DNA of 64,000 bases, from the NCBI RefSeq assembly GCF_007922615.2, contig NZ_CP042301.2, positions 4,076,001-4,140,000 on the forward strand, written 5' to 3'. The notes under the pieces are model-generated. The model did no database searches and was not told where the DNA came from. It worked only from the letters and a program-made list of their open reading frames with translations. Below are positions 16,132-27,000 of this stretch, one piece after another. A program made the position numbers and the translations under genes. Source of the DNA: Nitratireductor mangrovi (GTDB lineage: Bacteria; Pseudomonadota; Alphaproteobacteria; Rhizobiales; Rhizobiaceae). Every line of letters starts with the position of its first letter. The first letter of the stretch is position 1.

Positions 16132-18672
16132 ATGCGAGGACCAGCCCCGCGGGCTTTGGGGATCGGCGGGCAAACAGCAAGGGACAACGCGTCTGGCGCG
16201 CGGCCGCGGGCGCCGGTGCGTGGGCTGCTCATGGGGTCCACGGCGTTGGCGACGGGGCTCGCCTCGACGGTTTTCGCCCTGGCCCAGGACCGTCCGCTGT
16301 CGGTGCTCGGCTCGTCCGACCTTGGCGCCTACGAGGTTATCCAGTTCGCCACCTTCGCCGGCATCATGGGTGCCGCGATGCTGTCGGCCATCTGGCTGAT
16401 CCGCGAGCGTGCCCGCATCGCTTCCGAGAACCTCAATCTGCGCGAGCGCATCGCCGAACTGAACGCCATCCTGCAGCGTTCCGAGGCCATGCTGACCACG
16501 AAGGACCAGCGCACCGTCGTCTGGACCAGCGATCGCCGGCGCCCCGACCTGATCGGGATGCTTTCGGGCGTCGCCGGCGTGCCGGAGGAACGCAGCACCT
16601 TCCTCGCATTCGGCCGCTGGCTCACGCCCCGTTCGGCGGCGACGCTCGACAATGCGGTAGCGGCGCTGCGCGAGGCGGGGACGCAATTCGACATTGTGGC
16701 CGAGACCCAGGCCGGCGCATTGCTCGAAGTCCAGGGCCGCAAGGCCGGCGCCCATGCGGTGGTACGGTTCCTCTCGGTGACCGAGCGCCAGCGCGAGCTT
16801 GCCAGGCTGAAGGCCGAGCATGCGTCGCTTGCGGCCGACCACGAAGCCCTCCAGGCGCTTCTCGGCGACCTCGATATGCCGCTCTGGCTGCGCGGCGCGA
16901 CCGGCCGCCTCCACTATGTGAACCAGGCCTACGCGGTTGCTGTCGAGGCCGAGACACCCGAGGCGGCGATCGCCGCCGGCAAGGAACTGCTGGCGACGCG
17001 GGCGCGCGAGGACATGGCGCGTCACCACCTCACCGAGCCCTTTTTCCAGCAGACCCTGCCGATCGTCGTCGGCGGCGACAGGCGGCTGTTTGCGGTCACC
17101 AGCGTCTCGAGCAACGGCGTTGCCGCCGGCATCGCGGTCGACAAGTCCGACATCGAGGCCTTGAGGGCCGAGCACGACCGCACACTGCGCAGCCATGCCG
17201 AGACGCTCGACCAGCTCTCCACCGCGGTCGCCATCTTCGACGCCGACGAAAAGCTGCGCTTCTTCAATCAGGCCTTCCAGAAGCTCTGGGAGTTCGAGCC
17301 CGGCTTCCTCGAGAGCCAGCCCGACAACACCATGGTGCTCGACCGGCTGCGCAGCGACGGCAAGCTTGCCGAGCAGCCCGAGTGGCGTCGCTGGAAGGAA
17401 AACCTGCTCTCAGCCTACCGCTCCGTCGAGCCGCAGGAACACTGGTGGCACATCCCCGACGGCCGCACTTTGCGTGTCGTCGCCAGCCCGCATCCGAGCG
17501 GCGGCGTGACATGGGTGTTCGAGAACCTCACCGAGCGCTTCGACCTCGAGAGCCGCTACAACGCCGCCGTGCGCGTTCAGGGCGAGACCCTCGACAACCT
17601 GGCCGAGGGCGTCGCCGTGTTCGGTCCGGACGGCAAGCTCAGGCTCTTCAACCCGGCTTTCGTCACTCTTTGGCGGCTGGAGGAGGAGGGCATCGCACCG
17701 GACACCCACATCGCCCTCATTCGCAAGGCCTGCGAGCGCCATTGCGCGGAAAGCCCCTGGCCCGACTTCGTCGCCGCCGTCACCGGCTTCGACGACGAGC
17801 GGCGCGAGACCCATGGCCAGGTCGAACTCCACGACGGCACCATTCTGAGCCACGCGCTGATTCCGCTGCCCAACGGTCAGATCATGATGACCTTCGTCGA
17901 CGTGACCGACAGCGTCAATTTCGAGCGCGCGCTGCAGGACAAGAACGAGGCGCTGCAGCGGGCCGACCAGCTCAAGAACGACTTCGTCCAGCACGTTTCT
18001 TACGAGTTGCGCTCGCCGCTCACCAACATCATCGGCTTCACCGAGCTTTTGACCATGCCGGACACCGGCCCGATGAACGAGCGCCAGCGCGAATATGTCG
18101 ACCATATCGCCTCCTCCTCGTCTGTGCTCCTGACGATCGTCAACGACATCCTCGACCTGGCGACAGTCGACGCCGGCATCATGGAACTCGACATCGGCGA
18201 GGTGCAGGTGACACGGATCGTCGGCGAGGCGGCCGAGCTGATCGGCGAGAAGCTGCGCGAGCATCAGATCGCCATCGCGATGGATACCGCGGCCGCGCCA
18301 CCCACCCTGTTCGCTGACGAGAACCGGTTGCGTCAGGTCCTGTTCAATCTGCTCTCCAACGCCGCCAACTACGCCCCCGAACGCAGCACGATCACGCTGT
18401 CCTGCCGCCAGAACGGCGACCAGATCGAGTTCTGCGTCCATGATGACGGGCCGGGCATGCCGCCGGAAATCCTCGACGCCGCCTTCGAGCGTTTCGAGCC
18501 TCACGCCAATGGCGGTCGCCGCCGCGGCGCCGGCCTCGGCCTGTCGATCGTCAAGAGCTTCGTCGAACTGCATGGCGGCAGCGTCGAGATCGACACCGGC
18601 AAGGCGCGCGGCACGTCGGTCATCTGCCGCTTCCCGACCGTGCCGCGAGGGGCGCAGGCGGCGGCGGAGTAG
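16132..18672 (+). CDS. divL: DivL-type PAS sensor kinase with tyrosine at the phosphoacceptor site
   Basis: DivL is an unorthodox kinase-like protein that steers the CckA-CtrA cell-cycle pathway in alphaproteobacteria. The 846-residue product has two N-terminal membrane segments (about 22-45 and 68-90), a coiled coil, several PAS-like domains (about 95-590), then HisKA and HATPase domains. The H-box reads FVQHVSYELRSPLTNI, with Tyr624 where ordinary kinases have His, the DivL hallmark. The ATPase part is complete (NLLSNAANYAPE, DDGPGMP, GAGLGLSIVKS). The ATG at 16132 is chosen because AGGA lies 7 bases upstream; an ORF extension back to 16054 adds a low-complexity tail. It lies upstream of tsaE-amgK. 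Confidence 0.88.
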   Translation: MRGPAPRALGIGGQTARDNASGARPRAPVRGLLMGSTALATGLASTVFALAQDRPLSVLGSSDLGAYEVIQFATFAGIMGAAMLSAIWLIRERARIASENLNLRERIAELNAILQRSEAMLTTKDQRTVVWTSDRRRPDLIGMLSGVAGVPEERSTFLAFGRWLTPRSAATLDNAVAALREAGTQFDIVAETQAGALLEVQGRKAGAHAVVRFLSVTERQRELARLKAEHASLAADHEALQALLGDLDMPLWLRGATGRLHYVNQAYAVAVEAETPEAAIAAGKELLATRAREDMARHHLTEPFFQQTLPIVVGGDRRLFAVTSVSSNGVAAGIAVDKSDIEALRAEHDRTLRSHAETLDQLSTAVAIFDADEKLRFFNQAFQKLWEFEPGFLESQPDNTMVLDRLRSDGKLAEQPEWRRWKENLLSAYRSVEPQEHWWHIPDGRTLRVVASPHPSGGVTWVFENLTERFDLESRYNAAVRVQGETLDNLAEGVAVFGPDGKLRLFNPAFVTLWRLEEEGIAPDTHIALIRKACERHCAESPWPDFVAAVTGFDDERRETHGQVELHDGTILSHALIPLPNGQIMMTFVDVTDSVNFERALQDKNEALQRADQLKNDFVQHVSYELRSPLTNIIGFTELLTMPDTGPMNERQREYVDHIASSSSVLLTIVNDILDLATVDAGIMELDIGEVQVTRIVGEAAELIGEKLREHQIAIAMDTAAAPPTLFADENRLRQVLFNLLSNAANYAPERSTITLSCRQNGDQIEFCVHDDGPGMPPEILDAAFERFEPHANGGRRRGAGLGLSIVKSFVELHGGSVEIDTGKARGTSVICRFPTVPRGAQAAAE

Positions 18673-18678
18673 CCACCG

Positions 18679-20187
18679 ATGACATCCGGCCCGATCGAGA
18701 TCGCGCTAGCGGACGAGGCAGCGACGATCCTGCTCGGCGAGGACGTCGCCCTCGCGCTGCGGGCGGGTGACGTCGTCTGTCTTCAGGGCGACCTCGGCGC
18801 CGGCAAGACCACGCTCGCGCGCGCCATCATCCGCGCTGTCGCCGGTGACGACGATCTCGAAGTGCCAAGCCCGACCTTCACGCTCGTGCAAAGCTACGAA
18901 CTGCGCATTCCCATCCATCATCTCGACCTTTATCGGCTTGCCGACCCGGCCGAGCTCGATGAACTCGGTTTTGACGAGATGGCCGAACGCGGTGCGGTCC
19001 TGGTCGAATGGCCGGAAAATGCCGGTGACCACCTCGGCGAAGCAGCGCTGACCGTGCGTCTCGACCATCGGGGCGCCGGCCGCCTGGCCGAGGTTTCGGG
19101 CGGTGACGAGGCATTTGCGCGGTTTGGCGGTTCATGCCGGATACGTGCTTTCCTGGAAGCGAACGGCAAACGCAATGCGCACCGCCGTCATCTTCAGGGC
19201 GATGCCTCCTACCGGGCTTATGAGACGGTGGTGGTCGGTGGCGATGAGCTGATTTTGATGAACGCGCCGCGCCAGCCGGCGGGTCCTGCTTTGCGCGGCA
19301 GCCGCTCCTACGCCGAGATCGTTCATCGAGCGCTTTCCGTACACCCCTTCGTGGCCATGGCGGATGCGCTGCGGGAAAGAGGTTTTGCCGCGCCCCGCAT
19401 CGAGGCCGCCGAACTCGACCTCGGTCTGCTGCTGCTGGAACATCTCGGCACCGGCTCGTTCCTTTCGCCTGGTGGCCATCCGGTGGAGGAGCGTTACCTC
19501 GAGGCGGCCCGGCTGCTCGCCGCTCTGCACGGCCGGCCTTGGCCGCGCCGCCTGCCCGTGCACGGCGGAGCGCCCCATATCATGCCCGACTATGATCGCG
19601 ACGCGATGCTGACCGAGGCCGAACTCTTCCTAGACTGGTACGTGCCGTTTGCGACCGGACACCAACCGACCGACGCAATGCGCTCGCGCTTCCATGCCGC
19701 CTGGAACGCCGTGCTGGATCAGGTCGAGGATGGCGAGAAAGGCCTGGTCCTGCGCGACTACCACTCGCCCAACATCGTCTGGCGCGAGGAGCGCGAAGGT
19801 TTCGACCGCCTCGGCCTCATCGATTTTCAGGATGCGCTGATCGGCTCGACCGCCTATGACCTCGCCTCGCTTGCCCAGGACGCGCGCGTCGCCATACCCG
19901 TCGGCCTGCAGGACCGCATCGTCGCCGCCTACGCGGAAGCCAGGCAATCCGGAGCAGCGTTCGACCTGGCGCGGCTGGAGCGCGATTTCGCGGTCATGGC
20001 GGCGCAGCGCAATTCCAAGATACTGGGAATCTTCGTGCGGCTCGACCGCAGCGAGGGCAAGCCCGTCTATATTGTTCACCTGCCGCGTATCCGCGAGTAT
20101 CTGCTGCGCGTGCTCGCCCACCCGGTTCTCGCGCCCGTCGCAAGGCTTTATGAGGAGTTCGGCTTCACGCCGCAGGAGGCAGCTTGA
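18679..20187 (+). CDS. TsaE-AmgK fusion: tRNA t6A ATPase plus amino-sugar anomeric kinase
   Basis: Two proteins are joined in 502 residues. Residues 1-150 are TsaE, the ATPase needed for t6A37 tRNA modification (P-loop GDLGAGKT at 37-44, PSPTFTLVQ, HLDLYRL, LVEWPEN). Residues 160-502 are an aminoglycoside-phosphotransferase-fold kinase of the AmgK type, which phosphorylates MurNAc and GlcNAc at C1 in peptidoglycan recycling (QGDASYRAYE, catalytic RDYHSPNIVW, metal-binding GLIDFQDAL). The next gene, murU, is the next enzyme of the same pathway and overlaps by 4 bases. The fusion is common in Rhizobiales. Confidence 0.9.
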   Translation: MTSGPIEIALADEAATILLGEDVALALRAGDVVCLQGDLGAGKTTLARAIIRAVAGDDDLEVPSPTFTLVQSYELRIPIHHLDLYRLADPAELDELGFDEMAERGAVLVEWPENAGDHLGEAALTVRLDHRGAGRLAEVSGGDEAFARFGGSCRIRAFLEANGKRNAHRRHLQGDASYRAYETVVVGGDELILMNAPRQPAGPALRGSRSYAEIVHRALSVHPFVAMADALRERGFAAPRIEAAELDLGLLLLEHLGTGSFLSPGGHPVEERYLEAARLLAALHGRPWPRRLPVHGGAPHIMPDYDRDAMLTEAELFLDWYVPFATGHQPTDAMRSRFHAAWNAVLDQVEDGEKGLVLRDYHSPNIVWREEREGFDRLGLIDFQDALIGSTAYDLASLAQDARVAIPVGLQDRIVAAYAEARQSGAAFDLARLERDFAVMAAQRNSKILGIFVRLDRSEGKPVYIVHLPRIREYLLRVLAHPVLAPVARLYEEFGFTPQEAA

Positions 20188-20915
20188 ACGTGCCCGTCCC
20201 GAAATGCGCCATGGTGCTGGCGGCCGGCCTCGGCTTGCGAATGCGCCCGATCACCGAGACGCTTCCCAAGCCGCTGGTCCGCGTCGGCGGCAAGCCGCTG
20301 CTCGACTGGGGGCTCGACGCGCTCGCGGCGGCCGGCGTCGAGCGCGCCGTCGTCAACGTGCACCACCTGGCCGGTCAGGTCGTCGACCACCTGAGCCCGC
20401 GCCGGTCCCCGGCCATTGTCATCTCCGACGAGACGCCGCGACTCCTCGATTCGGCCGGCGGCATCGTGAAGGCCCTGCCGCATCTCGGCGGCCAGCCATT
20501 CTTCGTCGTCAACGCCGACACGTTCTGGATCGATGCCGGCGATCCCGGTCTTGTCTCCCTTGCCGCGCATTGGGACACCGCCAGGATGGACATCCTCCTG
20601 ATGCTTGTCGATCTGGCATCAACGACCGGTCACAACGGCAAGACGGATTTCCAGGTCGATGGCGACGGGCGGCTTTCCCGCGCCGCCGGTGCGGCCGACG
20701 GGCTGGTCTATGCCGGCGCGGCCATCATCCATCCGCGCGTCTTTGTCGATGCTCACCCCGAGCCGCATTCGCTCAATCGCTATTTCGACGACACCATCGC
20801 TTCCGGGCGCCTGTTCGGCCACAGGATGACCGGCCGCTGGATCACCGTCGGCACGCCCGATGCGATCCCGCTTGCCGAAGCCGCGGTCGAGGCGGCCATG
20901 GCCGGGGCACCGTGA
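20184..20915 (+). CDS. murU: MurNAc-1-phosphate uridylyltransferase MurU
   Basis: MurU makes UDP-MurNAc from MurNAc-1-phosphate and UTP, bypassing de novo synthesis, a route linked to fosfomycin tolerance in bacteria that have it. The 243-residue nucleotidyltransferase has the signature MVLAAGLGLRMRPITETLPKPLVRVGGKPLLDW at about 7-40 and NADTFWID as metal site. The MurU assignment rests on the adjacent AmgK domain; by motif alone it could be a general sugar-1-phosphate nucleotidyltransferase. Start ATG-like codon overlaps the tsaE-amgK stop, and addB starts at a GTGA overlap. Confidence 0.85.
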   Translation: MNVPVPKCAMVLAAGLGLRMRPITETLPKPLVRVGGKPLLDWGLDALAAAGVERAVVNVHHLAGQVVDHLSPRRSPAIVISDETPRLLDSAGGIVKALPHLGGQPFFVVNADTFWIDAGDPGLVSLAAHWDTARMDILLMLVDLASTTGHNGKTDFQVDGDGRLSRAAGAADGLVYAGAAIIHPRVFVDAHPEPHSLNRYFDDTIASGRLFGHRMTGRWITVGTPDAIPLAEAAVEAAMAGAP

Positions 20916-23900
20916 CCGGCCGCGCGGCTCCGCGGCTTTTTTCGGTACCGCCGGGGGCTCCGTTTCTGTCGACCCTTGCCGACTCGCTGCTCGCGGGCGA
21001 ATTGGTGCCGGGTTTCTCGCATGATGGCGATCCCCTCACGCTGGCCGACGTCACCATCTACGTGCCCACCCGCCGCGCCGCGCGCGCCCTGCGCAGTACC
21101 TTCGTCGACCGCCTTGACCGGGGTTCGGCGATCCTGCCGGTGATCCGCCCGCTCGGCGATTTCGACGAGGATGCCGACCTCTTCGAAATCGAAGGCCCCG
21201 CCGCACTGGACCTTTCGCCGCCGATCCCGGCGCTCGACCGGCTGCTGGCGCTGGCGCCGCTGGTGCGGGCCTGGAAGCGCCGGCTGCCGGCCCATGTCGC
21301 GGCCCTGTTCGAAGAGGATGTCGTCGTGCCGGCCTCGACCGCCGACGCGATCTGGCTGGCGCGCGACCTTGCCGCGCTGATGGACGAGGTCGAGACCGAA
21401 GACGCCGACTGGACTGCGCTCGCATCGCTGGTCAAAGGCGATCTGGCCGCGTGGTGGCAGGTGACGCTCGACTTCCTGGCGATCGTCACCGAGGCCTGGC
21501 CGGCCGTGCTGGCAGAGCGCGACCGCTCCAATCCCGCTGCTCACCGCAGCGCCATGATCGCGGCCGAAGCCATCCGGCTGCAGCGCAACCCGCCGCCGGG
21601 GCCGGTGGTCGCCGCCGGCTCCACCGGCTCCATTCCCGCCACTGCGCGGCTCCTGTCGGTGGTCGCCCGCCTGCCGTTGGGCGCGGTCGTGCTTCCGGGG
21701 CTTGACGTCGGACTCGACGAACCCTCCTGGCAGGCGATCGGCGAAAGCCGCTCGCCGGCCTCCGCCTTCGGCCACCCGCAATTCGGGCTCAAGAAGCTCC
21801 TGTCGGTGATCGGCGCGCTGCGCGGCGACGTTGCGGAGATCGGCCGCCGGTCGCATGCCCTTGCCGCCCGCGCGGCGATCGTTTGCGAAGCGCTTCGCCC
21901 GGCCGAGACGACGGACGCCTGGGTCGCGGCCGGCGTCCGCATCGACGCTGCGCTCGAGGCTGGCGCGCTTGCCGACGTCGCCCTCATCGAGGCGGCCAAT
22001 GAGCGCGAGGAAGCGTTGGCGGTCGCCATCGCCCTGCGGGCCGCGCTTGAGGAGCAACCAGCAGCGCACGTCGCGTTGGTGACCGGCGATCGCGAGCTGG
22101 CGCGACGCGTTGCGGCCGAACTGCTGCGCTTCGGCATTCGCGCCGATGATTCCGGCGGCACGCCGCTGTCGCGCACTCCGCCCGGCAGTTTCCTGGCGGG
22201 GTTGCTGGCGGCGGCCTTTTCCACCGGCGATCCTTTGCCGATCCTGGCCCTGATGAAGCATCCCCTGTTCCGGCTCGGGCGCGGACGCGCCGAGACCCGG
22301 CATCTGGTCGAGCTGGTGGAACTGGTCGTCCTGCGCGGCGGCAGCGGCCGGCCCGACGCGTCGACGCTCGCGGCCGATTTCGAGCGCCGCTGGGCCGAGA
22401 TCGCGGCCGCGCCGCGAAAGCCGTTCTGGCTTCCTCGCCTCGCCGCCGCCGACATTGCCGCCGCGCGCTCGTTGTTGCGCGACCTCGACGCGGCACTGGC
22501 GCCGCTTGTCGTGCGCAGGCACGAGGGTGAAGCGGATATTGCCGCGCTTGCGCGCGATACCGTTGCCGTCGTCGAGACACTCGCCCGCGATGCTGCCGGC
22601 AGCATCGAAGCGCTCTACGGCGGCGACGCCGGGGAGAAGCTGGCCGACTTCCTGCGCGGCCTGATCGCTTCCGAAGCAAGCCTCGCCTTCGCCGCCATGG
22701 AATGGCCCGACGTCTTGGCCGCGCTGATGTCCGGCGAAACCGTCAAGCCTTCGGTCGCGTCCGACAGCCGCGTCTCGATCTGGGGCGCGCTCGAGGCCCG
22801 CCTGCAGAGCGTCGACATGCTGGTGATCGGCGGCCTCAACGAAGGCACTTGGCCGGCGAGTGCACAAGCCGACCGCTTCATGTCGCGCATCATGAAGACC
22901 GGCATGGAGCTCGAGCCGCCCGAACGCCGCATCGGCCTTGCCGCGCACGATTTCATGATGGCCTGCGGCAGCCCGCAGCTCATCCTGTCGCGCGCCCAGC
23001 GCCAGGGCGACGCACCCTCGGTCGCCTCGCGCTGGCTGCAGCGAATCCTCGCGGTCGTCGGCGAACCGGCCGCAGCCGGCCTGCATGACCGGGGCAAACG
23101 TTTCCTCGAATGGGCGCGTGACATCGACACCGGGCCCGACATCGATTTCGTGCCGCGGCCGGAACCGAAACCGCCGCTGGCCAGCCGACCGAAGAGGTTC
23201 TCGGTCACCGAGGTCGAGACGCTGCGCCGCGATCCCTACGCCGTGTATGCAAAGCGCATCCTGCGGCTGGCGCCGCTCGATCCGCTGGTCAGCGATCCGG
23301 GAGCCGCCGAGCGCGGCACGCTTTTCCACGAGATTCTGCATCGGTTCACCGAATCGGGCGTCGACGCCCGTGACCGGCGGGCGCTCGAAGCGCTGCTTGC
23401 CATCGGGCGGGCCTGCTTCGGTCAGGCGACGCTGCCGCCCGACGTCGAGGCGGTGTGGTGGCCGCGCTTTGCCGCCATGGCGCCGCACATCATCGCGTTC
23501 GAGCGCGCCCGAGTCGACCATCTGCGCTCGCGCCACGCCGAAGTCGCCGCCAGTCCGTTGCCGATCGGCGCCACCGACGCGGTTATCACCGGGCGCGCCG
23601 ACCGTATCGACGTCCTTCATGATGGCCGCGCCGATGTCCTCGACTACAAGACCGGCAGTTCGCCGTCCCGCCGCCAGGCCCACACGCTGGTGGCTCCGCA
23701 GCTTGCCCTTGAAGGCGCGGTTCTCAAGCGCGGCGGCTTTGCCACGCTCGGTGCCGCCGATCCCACCGACCTCGTCTATGTGCGGCTGCGTCCGAACGGC
23801 GAAGTGCTGGTCGATTCGATCCTGGAGTTCAAGCGAAAGCGGCGCCCGGCGGGCGAACTCTCCGACGATGCCTGGCGCCGGCTCGAGCAACTGGTGGCAC

Positions 23901-24040
23901 ATTATTCCGATCCCGAAGCCGGCTATCTGTCGCGCGCGCTGCCCTTCCGCGAGGGCGACACTGACGGTGACTACGATCATCTCGCCCGCGTGCTCGAATG
24001 GTCGGCCGGTGCCGAGGACGACGCGGAGGGCGAGCCGTGA
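20912..24040 (+). CDS. addB: Double-strand break repair helicase-nuclease subunit AddB
   Basis: AddB pairs with AddA to process DNA ends for recombination (the RecBCD equivalent). The product has 1042 residues, starting at a GTG that overlaps the murU stop (GTGA). Visible parts are the N-terminal inactivated helicase-like domain (SVPPGAPFLSTLADSLL, VPTRRAARALRSTFV), GGLNEGTWPASAQADRFMS near 640, and the C-terminal RecB-family nuclease motif VLDYKTGSSPSRRQ near 910. The open frame extends further upstream to 19856, but that part overlaps amgK and murU out of frame and is not AddB. addA follows with another GTGA overlap. Confidence 0.95.
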   Translation: MTGRAAPRLFSVPPGAPFLSTLADSLLAGELVPGFSHDGDPLTLADVTIYVPTRRAARALRSTFVDRLDRGSAILPVIRPLGDFDEDADLFEIEGPAALDLSPPIPALDRLLALAPLVRAWKRRLPAHVAALFEEDVVVPASTADAIWLARDLAALMDEVETEDADWTALASLVKGDLAAWWQVTLDFLAIVTEAWPAVLAERDRSNPAAHRSAMIAAEAIRLQRNPPPGPVVAAGSTGSIPATARLLSVVARLPLGAVVLPGLDVGLDEPSWQAIGESRSPASAFGHPQFGLKKLLSVIGALRGDVAEIGRRSHALAARAAIVCEALRPAETTDAWVAAGVRIDAALEAGALADVALIEAANEREEALAVAIALRAALEEQPAAHVALVTGDRELARRVAAELLRFGIRADDSGGTPLSRTPPGSFLAGLLAAAFSTGDPLPILALMKHPLFRLGRGRAETRHLVELVELVVLRGGSGRPDASTLAADFERRWAEIAAAPRKPFWLPRLAAADIAAARSLLRDLDAALAPLVVRRHEGEADIAALARDTVAVVETLARDAAGSIEALYGGDAGEKLADFLRGLIASEASLAFAAMEWPDVLAALMSGETVKPSVASDSRVSIWGALEARLQSVDMLVIGGLNEGTWPASAQADRFMSRIMKTGMELEPPERRIGLAAHDFMMACGSPQLILSRAQRQGDAPSVASRWLQRILAVVGEPAAAGLHDRGKRFLEWARDIDTGPDIDFVPRPEPKPPLASRPKRFSVTEVETLRRDPYAVYAKRILRLAPLDPLVSDPGAAERGTLFHEILHRFTESGVDARDRRALEALLAIGRACFGQATLPPDVEAVWWPRFAAMAPHIIAFERARVDHLRSRHAEVAASPLPIGATDAVITGRADRIDVLHDGRADVLDYKTGSSPSRRQAHTLVAPQLALEGAVLKRGGFATLGAADPTDLVYVRLRPNGEVLVDSILEFKRKRRPAGELSDDAWRRLEQLVAHYSDPEAGYLSRALPFREGDTDGDYDHLARVLEWSAGAEDDAEGEP

Positions 24041-27000
24041 GCCGGAAGCACCCCATCCCGCCCGACACCACCGAGCGCCAGCTGCGTGCCTCCGACCCGC
24101 GGCTGTCCGCGTGGGTCTCGGCCAATGCCGGTTCCGGCAAGACCCATGTGCTCTCGCGGCGCGTGATGCGGTTGCTCCTCGACCAGGTCGACCCCTCACG
24201 CATCCTGTGCCTGACCTACACCAAGGCCGCTGCCGCCAATATGTCGACGCGCGTCTTCCGCGACCTCGCCCGCTGGGCGACACTCGACGATGCGACGCTG
24301 GCCGAAGAGGTCGAGGCACTGGAAGAGCGCCGCCCCGGCCCGCAAAGGCTGCGGCTGGCGCGGCGGCTCTTCGCCCGCGCGCTGGAGACACCGGGCGGCC
24401 TCAAGATTCAGACGATCCATGCTTTCTGCGAGGCGGTGCTGCACCGCTTTCCGCTCGAAGCCAATATCGCCGGTCATTTCGAACTTCTCGACGGCCGCAT
24501 GGAACAGGCGCTGGTCGCCGAAGCCCGCCGTGACCTGCTTGCCGGCATCGACGATCCGGCGCGGCTGGAACTGGCGGAGGCCTTTGCCGCCGTGCTGAAG
24601 GCTGGAGGGGAACACGGGCTGGAGGAACTGCTGGGCGAAATCGTGCAGAAGCGCGATGCCTTGCGCGCCTTCATCACCGAGATTGCCGGCACGGCTCCGC
24701 CTTTCGGCGATGTCGCCGAAGAGTTCGGCTTCTCTGGTCACGAGGACGAAGAGAGCATCATCGCCTCAGCCTGGCCTGATCCCTGGTTCGATGCCGCCCT
24801 TGCCGCCCGGCTCGAGACGGCCGCGAGGGCGGCCGGCAAGAAGACTGCGACCCGGTTCGGCGAGCTTCTGGCCGCTGCCTGCGACGCCTCGCCCTCTGCG
24901 GGTTTTGCCGCGGCGCGCGATCTTTTTCTGGAAAACAAGAAGAGCGGCGTCTGGGTCCCGCGCAAGACCAGGCAGATCATGGCGGCAGGCGTCGCCGAGC
25001 ATTTCCCTGAGTTCGAGGCCGAGTTCGCCCGCGCGGCCCAGACCTTCACCGCCACCGTCGACCGCCTCGCCGCCTGGCACATGGCCAGCCAGACCCGGGC
25101 TGCGCTTGTCATCGCCGACTGGCTGATCGCCCGCTACGAGCGCCTGAAATCGGCGCGCGGCTATCTCGATTTCAACGACCTTATCAACCGCACCGCATCG
25201 CTTCTGTCGCGGACCGACGTCGGGCCGTGGATCCAGTACAAGCTCGATCAGGGCATCGACCACATCCTGGTCGACGAGGCCCAGGACACCAGCCCGCAGC
25301 AATGGCGTGTCGTCGCGCGGCTGGCCGAGGAGTTCTTCGCCGGGCGCGGCGCCCGCGACGACGATATCCGCACCATCTTCGCGGTCGGCGACGAAAAGCA
25401 GTCGATCTATTCTTTCCAGGGGGCAGAACCCGAGGCGTTCGAGAACTACCGCCGCCACTTCGCGGCCCGGGTCGAGGCGGCGGGCCACAGGTTCGAGCGT
25501 GTGCGCTTGCCGCACTCCTTCCGCTCGACCGAAGACGTGCTTCAAGCGGTCGACAGCGTTTTCCGCCGCCCCGAGGCGCGCGCCGGGTTGACGCGCGACA
25601 GCGATCCGATCGACCACCGCGCGATCCGCGTTGGCGATCCCGGCCATGTCGAGCTATGGGAGCAGATTGCACCACAGCAGGTCGATGAACCTGACGACTG
25701 GACCGAGGCGATCGACCACGCCACGGCGCCGGCCGCCCGGTTGGCCGACATCGTTGCCGCCACCATCGACCGCTGGCTCAAGACGGGTGAACGCCTCGAA
25801 GGCCCGGACCGACGCATCGCGCCCGGTGACGTGCTGGTGCTGGTCAGGAAGCGTGACCGTTTCATCCATGCCCTGTCGCGCAGCCTCAAGAACCGCCACA
25901 TCGCGGTCGCGGGGGCCGACCGGCTCAACCTGCGCACCCACATCGCCGTGCAGGACATGATCGCGCTCGGGCGTTTCGTGCTGCAGCCGCATGACGACCT
26001 GTCTCTGGCGGCACTCCTGAAAAGCCCGGTCTTCGGCGTCGGCGAAAAAGACCTGTTCGACGTTGCGGCCGACCGCGGTGACCTGTCCCTTCATGCGGCG
26101 CTGCGCCGCAAGGCGCAGCATGAGCCGCATTGGGCCGCCGTCGAGGAGCGCCTTGCGCGCTGGCGCAACGAGGCAGACACGAGGACGGTCTTCGATTTCT
26201 ACGCCGCCATTCTCGGGCGCGACGGCGTGCGCCAGCAGATGGTGCGCCGCCTCGGCCGCGAGGCGGGCGACATCCTCGACGAGTTCCTGAGCTTCTGCCT
26301 TGCGTCCGAAAAGGCCGGCATCGAAGGCCTGGAGGCGTTCCTGGCGACGCTTGAGAATGCCGGCCCCGATATCCGCCGCGAGATGGACCAGTCGCGCGAC
26401 GAGGTCCGCATCATGACCGTTCACGCCTCCAAGGGGCTGGAGGCGCCGGTGGTCATCCTGGTCGACAATGGCAGCGCGCCGTTCTCTGAAAGCCACCTGC
26501 CGCGGCTGATGCCGATGCGGTCGCAAAAAGGCTTGTGGCAGGGCGAGGGTTTTGTCTGGCGCGCCGGCAGGGACAGCGCCAATTCGCGTTCGCTGGCCAT
26601 ATCGCAGGCCATCGCCGCCAAGGCGCGCGAGGAATACCGGCGGCTCCTCTATGTCGGCATGACAAGGGCCGAGGACCGGTTGATCGTCTGCGGCTATCGG
26701 GGCGTCAACGAGCCCGATCCGGGCATCTGGCATACGCTGGTGCGCACGGCGCTGGATGACGAGGTGACGACCGAGGAACGCCATCCCGTCGCCGATCTTG
26801 GGGTGAGGCATTTCCGTGTGACGGCGCCGCGGCCCCGCGCCGGGGCGGAAGAGGAACCCGCGCCGCAACCTCGTGCGCAGGCCGTTCCCGCTTTCCTGCA
26901 TGCGCCGCTGCCGCACGCCGCGCGTTTGCCGCGCCCGCTGGCGCCATCGGGCGCCTCCGCGATCATCGAGCCCGATCGTGGCCCGGTCGCGGCCAACGTC

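Noticed and set aside
19856..20911. Upstream extension of the addB reading frame, giving 1394 residues
   Set aside because: This part overlaps tsaE-amgK and murU out of frame and encodes low-complexity Arg/Ser/Pro sequence; AddB homology begins at the GTG at 20912.
20780..24391. 1203-codon open frame on the minus strand opposite addB
   Set aside because: It is an antisense shadow caused by high GC and codon bias; its translation is Arg/Gly/Ala-rich without any motif, while the plus strand encodes a clear AddB.
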